From JBBRLA01 sp038231615 (GTDB taxonomy: Bacteria > Myxococcota_A > Polyangia > Palsa-1104 > JAEUJZ01): a DNA stretch of 10,251 nucleotides. Positions 1 to 5,506 of this stretch are shown here, piece by piece. The notes under the pieces are model-generated. The model worked only from the letters and a program-made list of their open reading frames with translations, was not told the origin of the DNA and made no database searches. The stretch lies in contig JBBRLA010000280.1 of NCBI GenBank assembly GCA_038231615.1, positions 1 to 10,251 of the forward strand, in the 5' to 3' direction. Positions within the stretch are counted from its first letter, which is position 1, and each line of letters begins with the position of its first letter. Both the position numbers and the translations under genes were made by a program.

Positions 1-627
1 GATCGCCGCCACCACCACATCTGCCCGACCCACCGCGGCGGCCAGGTCGCGAGTGCGCGAATGGCACAGGGTCACCGTCGCATCCGCCGCCAGCAGCAGC
101 GCCGCCATGGGGCGTCCCACCAGGTTCGAGCGGCCCAGCACCACCGCCTCGGCGCCTCGCAGCACCGTGCCCGCCTCCTTCAAAAGGCGCATCACCCCCA
201 GCGGCGTGCAGGGGACGAAACGCTCTTGCCCCAGCCACAGCCTGCCGACGTTCTCCGGCAAAAGCCCGTCCACGTCCTTGCGCGGGTCCATCGCCGCCAG
301 CACCTCTCCCTCATGCAGGCCCGCGGGCAGCGGCAACTGCACCAGAATGCCATCGACATGCCCATCCTGATTCAGCCGCCGGATCAGTCCTACCAGTTCG
401 GCCGCCGCGGTGTCCCCGGGCAGGTGGTGATCGAAGGCGGTGATGCCCACCTCGCGGCAGGCCCGGGCCTTGGACTTCACATAGATCTGCGAGGCCGGGT
501 CGTCACCCACCAGCACTACCGCCAGACCGGGGGTCACCCCCTGCCGAACCAGATCCCGCACCTGCTCCGCGACCTGCTCCCGGACCCCCTGGGCCACGGC
601 CTTCCCGTCGATGATCTTCGCGCTCAT
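1..627 (-). CDS. folD: FolD bifunctional methylenetetrahydrofolate dehydrogenase / methenyl-THF cyclohydrolase (3' end cut off)
   Basis: Cytoplasmic enzyme that oxidises 5,10-methylene-THF to methenyl-THF with NAD(P)+ and hydrolyses this to 10-formyl-THF, supplying one-carbon units for purines and formyl-methionine. Reading the minus strand from ATG 627 gives 209 residues with no stop before the window edge; the family is normally about 280-300 aa, so roughly the last quarter is missing. Visible family motifs are YVKSK at 49-53 (K53 is the expected catalytic lysine), DGILVQLPLP at 92-101, KDVDGL at 117-122, PCTPLG at 139-144 and the nucleotide-binding signature GRSNLVGRP at 165-173. The start is supported by an AGGAG Shine-Dalgarno sequence 9 nt upstream and by the N-terminus MSAKIIDGK, typical of the family. 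It diverges from gyrA. Codons prefer G at the third position. Identity is secure; the cofactor preference cannot be read because the C-terminus is missing. Confidence 0.96.
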   Translation of the reverse strand, partial: MSAKIIDGKAVAQGVREQVAEQVRDLVRQGVTPGLAVVLVGDDPASQIYVKSKARACREVGITAFDHHLPGDTAAAELVGLIRRLNQDGHVDGILVQLPLPAGLHEGEVLAAMDPRKDVDGLLPENVGRLWLGQERFVPCTPLGVMRLLKEAGTVLRGAEAVVLGRSNLVGRPMAALLLAADATVTLCHSRTRDLAAAVGRADVVVAAI

Positions 628-636
628 CCTGCTTGG

Positions 637-641
637 CTCCT
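637..641 (-). promoter_or_regulatory. Shine-Dalgarno site of folD
   Basis: AGGAG on the minus strand, 9 nt before the ATG at 627, which fixes the folD start. Immediately upstream on the same strand is a TATATATA run (641-648) that could be a -10 element. However, it touches the ribosome site, which would put transcription start too close to it, and no good -35 partner is visible, so I do not call a promoter there. Confidence 0.7.
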
Positions 642-712
642 ATATATAGATCCCAGTCTCCGAGGTAGGCCATCTGCCCGCCGCGGTCAACCCCGCGCCC
701 GCCCCGAGGATG

Positions 713-741
713 TTGCCGCGACGACATAAATGCGGTATGAC
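713..741 (+). promoter_or_regulatory. Candidate sigma70-type promoter for gyrA, predicting an almost leaderless mRNA
   Basis: TTGCCG (713-718) and TATGAC (736-741) each match 4 of 6 consensus positions and are separated by the ideal 17 bp. Transcription would begin about 747-749, only a few bases before the gyrA ATG at 753. This agrees with the absence of a purine-rich ribosome site ahead of that ATG. It is a pattern match in a short GC-rich spacer and has no experimental support. Confidence 0.35.
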
Positions 742-752
742 CTGCACCCCTC

Positions 753-3491
753 ATGGCAAAACCTGAAGCACCTCCTGCCCCCGCTGTCCCCCCGGCGCGC
801 GACGGCTCGATCGCCACCCATCAGATTCATGACGAGATGCGTTCCTCGTTCATGGACTACGCGATGAGTGTCATCATCAGCCGCGCCTTGCCCGATGCCC
901 GCGACGGCCTGAAGCCGGTCCATCGGCGCATCCTTTTCGCGATGCACGAGGCCAACATCGGCTACAACCGGCCCCACGTGAAGTGCGCCCGCGTGGTCGG
1001 CGACGTGCTGGGCAAGTATCACCCCCACGGCGATGCCTCGGTCTACGACGCCCTGGTCCGCATGGCCCAGGAATGGAACCTGCGCTACACGCTGATCGAC
1101 GGCCAGGGCAACTTCGGCTCGATCGAAGGCGACCCCGCCGCGGCCTACCGCTACACCGAGTGCCGCCTCCAGCGCCTGACCGGCGCGATGCTCGCCGATC
1201 TGGACAAGGACACCGTCGACTTCATCCCCAACTTCGACGACAAGGAGCGCGAGCCCACCGTCCTTCCGGCCATGGTGCCCAACCTCCTGGTCAACGGCGC
1301 CGCCGGCATCGCCGTGGGCATGGCGACCAACATCCCGCCCCACAACATGGGCGAGGTCCTCGACGGCGCTATCGCCCTGGCCAAGAACCCCGATCTGCAG
1401 GTCTCCGACCTGATGCGCTTCATCCCCGGGCCTGACTTCCCTACCCGCGGCTTCATCTATGGGCGCAGCGGCATCCGCCAGGCCTACGAGACCGGCCGCG
1501 GCCAGATCGTCCTGCGCGCCAAGGCCGAATTCGAGGAGATGAAGAACGGGCGCACCCAGATCGTCGTGACCGAGGTGCCCTACCAGGTCAACCCCAACCG
1601 CGTCATCGAGCGGCTGGCAGAGATGGTCCACGAAAAGAAGATCGAGGGCATCTCCGACCTGCGCAACGAATCCTCCCGCGAGGGCATGCGCCTGGTCATC
1701 GAACTGCGCAAGGACGCCGTGCCCCAGGTGGTGCTGAACCACCTGTTCAGCCAGACCAGCCTCCAAACGACTTTCGGCGTCATCATGCTGGCCATTGTCG
1801 ACGGCCGGCCCAAGATCCTCAGCCTGCGCGACGCGCTCCAGCGCTTCCTCGACCACCGCCGCGATGTCGTCACCCGGCGCACCCTCTTCGAGCTGCGCCA
1901 GGCGCGGGCCCGGCAAGAGATCGTCGAGGGCCTGGGCCTGGCAATCGACAACATCGACCGCATCATCGCCATCATCCGCGCCGCCAAGGACCCTGATCAG
2001 GCCAAGTACGACCTGATGGCCGAGCCCCTGAAAGGGCTTTCCGAGTTCCTCCGCCGCGCCGGGCGCCCCGAGCCGGAGATCGCCGCCCGGACCCAGGGCG
2101 ACATCGCCCACCTGACCGAGATCCAGGCCAAGGCCATCCTCGAGATGCGCCTGCAGCGCCTGACCGGCCTGGAGCGGGACAAGCTGGAGGCCGAGTTCCG
2201 CGAACTCTGCTCCACCATCGATTATCTCGAATCCATCCTTGACGAGGAAGGCAAGCTCCGCGAGGTGATCATCGGCGAACTGGAGCGCCTGCGCTCCGAA
2301 TTCACCGACGATCGCCGCACCGTCATCCAGGAGCACGCCGGGGAGATCAGCATCGAAGAGCTGATCGCCCAGGAGCCGATGGTGGTGACCCTGTCTCGCG
2401 AGGGCTACATCAAACGCGCCTCCCTGTCCGAATACCGGGCGCAGCACCGCGGCGGACGCGGGGTCGTCGGGGCGGCCACCAAGGAAGAGGACCTGATCAC
2501 CCGGGTCTTTGTCGCCTCGACCCACGACTACGTGCTGATGTTCACCAGCAAGGGGCGCGCCTACAGCAAGCGTACCTTCGAACTGCCCGAGGGCTCTCGC
2601 GCCTCCCGGGGCAAGGCACTGGTGAACCTTTTGGAGCTTCAGGAGGGCGAGAAAGTCGTCGAGATGCTGCCGCTGCCGGCCTTCGATGCCGGCAAGCTGG
2701 TGCTGCTCTCGACCCGCAAGGGCATCGTCAAGAAGACCGAGCTGGATGCCTTCTCGAACATCCGGTCGAGCGGTATCATTGCCATCGCCATCGACGAGGG
2801 CGATGCCCTGGTAGGGGCCCGGGTGACGGATGGCAAGTCCGACGTGGCCCTGTGCACCCGCGACGGCTACGTGGTGCGCTTCAAGGAAGAGCGCGTCCGC
2901 ACCATGGGCCGCACCGCCCGCGGTGTCCGCGGCATCAAGTTGCGGCAGGGCGATTACCTGGTGGCCATGGAGGTCTTGGATCGCGACCTGCCGGCCACCC
3001 TCCTGACCGTCTGCGAGCATGGCTACGGCAAGCGCACCCCGTCGGCGGACTACCCGGTAAAGGGGCGCGGCTCCTTGGGCGTCATCACCATCAAGACCAG
3101 CGAGCGCAACGGCAAGGTCGTCGGTGTGCGGGTGGTCAACGATACCGATGACCTGATGCTGGTGACCGAGGGCGGCAAGGTGATCCGCATCCGGGTCAGC
3201 GGCATCCCCACCCGCGGGCGCAACACCCAGGGCGTGCGCCTCATCCGCCTGATCGACGACGAGAAGGTCGTCGCCGTAGAGGCCCTGAGCGACCCGATGC
3301 CCGAGGAAGCGACCCCGGAGAATGGCGACGGCGCCCCGGCGGCGGCGCCCGGGGACGACAACGATGCTACCAGCCAGATCGAGGAACTGGAGGGCGAGGA
3401 GGAACTGGACGACGCTGAGGGGCCGAAGGATGGCGACGGCGACGACGACGACGACGAGGGCCCGGGGGATGAAGACGACGAGGAGAGCTAA
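753..3491 (+). CDS. gyrA: DNA gyrase subunit A
   Basis: Breakage-reunion subunit of DNA gyrase, which works with GyrB as A2B2 to introduce negative supercoils using ATP. It is 912 aa (E. coli GyrA is 875). The N-terminal winged-helix/tower domain starts near residue 27 (HDEMRSSFMDYAMSV). The catalytic pair is R133-Y134 in AAYRYTECRL. The quinolone region reads HPHGDASVYD (90-99), with alanine at 95 (E. coli Ser83 position) and aspartate at 99 (Asp87 position). The DNA-wrapping C-terminal domain carries the GyrA box QHRGGRG at 564-570, which separates it from ParC. Residues 849-912 form a very acidic tail of Asp, Glu, Gly and Pro with a single lysine. The ATG at 753 gives a normal N-terminus although no Shine-Dalgarno sequence is visible. 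gyrA is the first gene of a likely unit with the two plus-strand genes downstream. Confidence 0.99.
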   Translation: MAKPEAPPAPAVPPARDGSIATHQIHDEMRSSFMDYAMSVIISRALPDARDGLKPVHRRILFAMHEANIGYNRPHVKCARVVGDVLGKYHPHGDASVYDALVRMAQEWNLRYTLIDGQGNFGSIEGDPAAAYRYTECRLQRLTGAMLADLDKDTVDFIPNFDDKEREPTVLPAMVPNLLVNGAAGIAVGMATNIPPHNMGEVLDGAIALAKNPDLQVSDLMRFIPGPDFPTRGFIYGRSGIRQAYETGRGQIVLRAKAEFEEMKNGRTQIVVTEVPYQVNPNRVIERLAEMVHEKKIEGISDLRNESSREGMRLVIELRKDAVPQVVLNHLFSQTSLQTTFGVIMLAIVDGRPKILSLRDALQRFLDHRRDVVTRRTLFELRQARARQEIVEGLGLAIDNIDRIIAIIRAAKDPDQAKYDLMAEPLKGLSEFLRRAGRPEPEIAARTQGDIAHLTEIQAKAILEMRLQRLTGLERDKLEAEFRELCSTIDYLESILDEEGKLREVIIGELERLRSEFTDDRRTVIQEHAGEISIEELIAQEPMVVTLSREGYIKRASLSEYRAQHRGGRGVVGAATKEEDLITRVFVASTHDYVLMFTSKGRAYSKRTFELPEGSRASRGKALVNLLELQEGEKVVEMLPLPAFDAGKLVLLSTRKGIVKKTELDAFSNIRSSGIIAIAIDEGDALVGARVTDGKSDVALCTRDGYVVRFKEERVRTMGRTARGVRGIKLRQGDYLVAMEVLDRDLPATLLTVCEHGYGKRTPSADYPVKGRGSLGVITIKTSERNGKVVGVRVVNDTDDLMLVTEGGKVIRIRVSGIPTRGRNTQGVRLIRLIDDEKVVAVEALSDPMPEEATPENGDGAPAAAPGDDNDATSQIEELEGEEELDDAEGPKDGDGDDDDDEGPGDEDDEES

Positions 3492-3497
3492 CCCCCC

Positions 3498-4346
3498 ATG
3501 CCCCTCTTCAGTGGCGAGGACGGAATCATCGCCCTGTACCGCAGGTCCAAGAAGCCAAAGGACCTGTGGTGGAACGAGTGGGTCGCCCGGCCGGTGGCGG
3601 CAGTGTTGCTCTACGGCCTGCGCCACACCCGCCTGACCCCCAACCAGATCACCTTTTGCTCCCTCTTCACCTCCCTGGCCACCTGCGCGGTGCTGGTCCT
3701 TTACCGCACCCACGCCGGGCTGCTGCTGGCGGCGTTTTTGCTCCAGCTGGCCTTCGTCCTCGACTGCGTGGATGGCCAGCTCGCCCGCATCCAGGGCATG
3801 ACCTCCGTGGTCGGGGCGCACCTCGACTTCCTCATGGACGAGATCAAGGCGTTCTCCCTGGTGGCCGCAGTGGCCGGGCGCCTGGCCTGGCAGAGCTTCG
3901 ACAGCGCGCAGCGAAGCGCAGTGCCGTTCATCGACGATCACGCCGCGTCCCTCTTCACGGGGTTCCTGGCGCCGCTGGGGCCATTTTCCGGCCTGCCCGG
4001 CGCAGGGGTCTGGCTGGCGGTGGGCCTTCTGGGCGTGGTCATCGTTGCCAGCGGCATCAGCCTGACGACCTTCATGCGCCGCCCGGAGTATCTTCAGGCG
4101 ACCGGGCGGCCCGTGCCCCCCCCGGGGGAGAAGCCCGTCGCGCCCCCGCCGTCACGCTCCCTGGTGGGCCGCTTGGTCTCCGCCTGTGAAGCAGCAGGCA
4201 AGGCGGTGCTGCATTACCCCCAGTGGTTCTGGTTGCCCGCGGTCTTCGACCGCATCGACCTCTTTCTCCTGCCCTACCTGGCCGCCCACGCGCTGTACCT
4301 GAGCCGCGCCGGCCTGATCGTCCTGTGGAAGCTCGGGCGAAGGTAG
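3498..4346 (+). CDS. CDP-alcohol phosphatidyltransferase family membrane protein
   Basis: Integral membrane enzyme that transfers a phospho-alcohol between a CDP-activated donor and an alcohol acceptor, with loss of CMP, as in phospholipid head-group synthesis. It is 282 aa and contains the complete family signature D-x2-D-G-x2-A-R-x8-G-x3-D-x3-D, with D89, D92, G93, A96, R97, G106, D110 and D114; the aspartates bind metal and one acts as base. LTPNQIT (46-52), also typical of the family, precedes it. Hydrophobic segments lie around 52-70, 72-88, 172-190 and 252-280, and a proline-rich loop lies about 200-222. The ATG is 6 bp after the gyrA stop; the GAGGAG inside the end of gyrA may serve as a somewhat distant ribosome site. 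The 3' end probably overlaps the next gene by 22 bp, which suggests translational coupling. The exact substrate (glycerol phosphate, inositol, serine or another alcohol) cannot be read from the signature. Confidence 0.92.
   Translation: MPLFSGEDGIIALYRRSKKPKDLWWNEWVARPVAAVLLYGLRHTRLTPNQITFCSLFTSLATCAVLVLYRTHAGLLLAAFLLQLAFVLDCVDGQLARIQGMTSVVGAHLDFLMDEIKAFSLVAAVAGRLAWQSFDSAQRSAVPFIDDHAASLFTGFLAPLGPFSGLPGAGVWLAVGLLGVVIVASGISLTTFMRRPEYLQATGRPVPPPGEKPVAPPPSRSLVGRLVSACEAAGKAVLHYPQWFWLPAVFDRIDLFLLPYLAAHALYLSRAGLIVLWKLGRR
4116..4128 (+). repeat. C8-G5 homopolymer tract inside the phosphatidyltransferase gene
   Basis: Eight C followed by five G, encoding part of the proline-rich loop. The frame is preserved, because the hydrophobic C-terminal segments follow in the same frame. 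Such a tract is prone to polymerase slippage and to sequencing-length errors. Confidence 0.6.
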
Positions 4347-5470
4347 CGGCCCGGGTCGCGCTTGCCTTCTGTCTCGCCGCCTTGACCCCGGCGGCGGCGT
4401 CCGGCGCAGGCCCGGCGATGTCCAGCGTTGGACACGCTGGAACAGTGAAATCCCCGGTTCGCGCGGACTTCGGAAGAGCGGCGCTGTCCAACGTTGGACA
4501 AAAGAAGCCGATCCGCTTCCAGCGCGGCGTGTCCCTGGGCCTCTTCAGCGAGGACCCGCTCTTCTCCTACCGCTTCCTCCTCCGCGAGATCGCCGAACTC
4601 GGCGCCGACCATGTCGAGCTGGTCGTCGGCTACTATCAGGAGGACGCCGCCAGCACCGCCATCACCGAACACCCCCGCTTCACCGCCCCCGACGCCACCC
4701 TGGTCCGCGCCATCCGCGATGCCCACGCCCTGGGCCTTTCGGTCCTGGTCTTTCCCATCATCCGCCTAACCCACCCCCGCGGCCCGAACCAGTGGCGCGG
4801 CACCCTTTCCCCCAGCGACCCCGCTGCCTGGTGGCGCAGCTACTCGGCCCTGCTTTTGCGCCTCGCCGACCTCTCCGCCCGCGAGGGTGCCGCCGGGCTC
4901 TCCGTGGGCAGCGAGCTGTCGACCCTGGACACCGATCGTGCCCCCTGGCAGGCGCTGATCGAGAAGGTGCGCCAGCGATACTACGGCCTGCTCACCTACT
5001 CCGGCAACTGGGACCACTACGCCCGCGTGGCCCTTTACGACCAGGTCGATCTGGCCGGCGTGTGCGGCTACTTCTCCCTGGCTGGAAAGCTGGATGCCCC
5101 GCCCTACTCCGTCGAGAAGCTGACCGCCGCCTGGCGCGGCCTCCGCGGCGACCTGGAAGCATTCTCCCGCTCTGTCGGCCGGCCGCTCCTCTTCACCGAA
5201 CTGGGCTACCTGAGCCAGCGTGGCGCCGCTGCCCGGCCCTGGGACGAGGGCGCCACCCAGCCCGTCGACCTGGAAGACCAGCGCCGCGCCTATCAGGCCT
5301 TCGTCGATGTCTGGATGGCCCCACCCAGGGACCTCGAAGCACCCCTTTTGGCCGGCGTCTACTTCTGGAACTGGTATGGATGGGGCGGCCCCACGTCCCC
5401 CGGCTACACCCCGCGCAACAAGCCCGCCGCCAATGAGATCCGCCGCTACTTCCGCGCCTCCCCTCGCTGA
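4325..5470 (+). CDS. Predicted exported GH113-like glycosidase (TIM-barrel, clan GH-A type)
   Basis: 381 aa when started at GTG 4325. From that start the N-terminus has a basic n-region, a hydrophobic core VALAFCLAAL and small residues AAASG, a good Sec signal peptide. The ATG at 4418 would give 350 aa without it. A farther upstream ATG at 4223 would overlap the previous gene by 124 bp and is unlikely. The catalytic part begins near FQRGVSLGLFSED. Two glutamates sit where clan GH-A retaining enzymes place the acid/base and nucleophile: E197 in VGSELS and E292 in LLFTELGY. Aromatic residues in FWNWYGWGGP near the end fit a sugar-binding cleft. GH113 includes beta-mannanases, but the substrate here is open and the family call is from memory of motifs. 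It follows the phosphatidyltransferase with a probable 22-bp overlap and ends before a terminator hairpin. The linker after the signal peptide carries two palindromic repeats, giving the peptides SSVGH and SNVGQ. Confidence 0.8.
   Translation: MEARAKVAARVALAFCLAALTPAAASGAGPAMSSVGHAGTVKSPVRADFGRAALSNVGQKKPIRFQRGVSLGLFSEDPLFSYRFLLREIAELGADHVELVVGYYQEDAASTAITEHPRFTAPDATLVRAIRDAHALGLSVLVFPIIRLTHPRGPNQWRGTLSPSDPAAWWRSYSALLLRLADLSAREGAAGLSVGSELSTLDTDRAPWQALIEKVRQRYYGLLTYSGNWDHYARVALYDQVDLAGVCGYFSLAGKLDAPPYSVEKLTAAWRGLRGDLEAFSRSVGRPLLFTELGYLSQRGAAARPWDEGATQPVDLEDQRRAYQAFVDVWMAPPRDLEAPLLAGVYFWNWYGWGGPTSPGYTPRNKPAANEIRRYFRASPR
4419..4434. repeat. 16-bp near-palindrome, copy 1
   Basis: TGTCCAGCGTTGGACA, a 16-mer that differs from a perfect palindrome by one base pair and from copy 2 (4485-4500) by one base. 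A second inverted repeat overlaps it: TCCAGCG (4421-4427) pairs with CGCTGGA (4435-4441) around a 7-nt loop. It lies in the linker of the glycosidase gene. Confidence 0.8.
4485..4500. repeat. 16-bp perfect palindrome, copy 2
   Basis: TGTCCAACGTTGGACA is a perfect 16-bp palindrome placed exactly 66 bp (22 codons) after copy 1, so both copies are read in the same frame. It could be a dimeric regulator's operator, a dispersed palindromic repeat or the end of a short inserted element. The sequence alone does not decide. Confidence 0.85.
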
Positions 5471-5479
5471 TGGTCCTCC

Positions 5480-5506
5480 AAAGGGGGTCAGGAGACTGAC
5501 CCTTTT
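5480..5506 (+). terminator. Intrinsic terminator hairpin between convergent glycosidase and mutS genes
   Basis: GGGTCAG (5485-5491) pairs perfectly with CTGACCC (5496-5502) around a GAGA tetraloop of GNRA type, followed by TTTT (5503-5506). Flanking AAA and TTT extend the stem beyond two extra G (5483-5484) that bulge or wobble. It starts 10 bp after the glycosidase stop. On the minus strand it begins at the mutS stop codon (5506-5508), with a weaker C/T-rich tail, so it may act in both directions. The same shape is also expected of a dispersed REP-like palindrome. Confidence 0.65.

Noticed and set aside
503..817. A minus-strand frame reading through the folD start region (with MAYLGDWDLYIGAK) that could be a small leader protein
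   Set aside because: It overlaps the first 125 bases of folD in another frame and the gyrA start on the other strand, has no ribosome site of its own, and becomes low-complexity inside folD. Most likely chance.
687..3941. A 1084-codon open frame on the minus strand opposite gyrA
   Set aside because: It lies antisense to the clearly recognised gyrA and the start of the phosphatidyltransferase gene. Its product is low-complexity (Ala, Gly, Asp, His, Leu) with no family motif. GC-rich coding DNA commonly leaves such antisense frames open.
4223..4324. Upstream extension of the glycosidase to ATG 4223
   Set aside because: It would overlap the phosphatidyltransferase by 124 bp, in a region where that gene codes for a membrane segment. 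The extra residues are Arg/Pro-rich and would bury the signal peptide.
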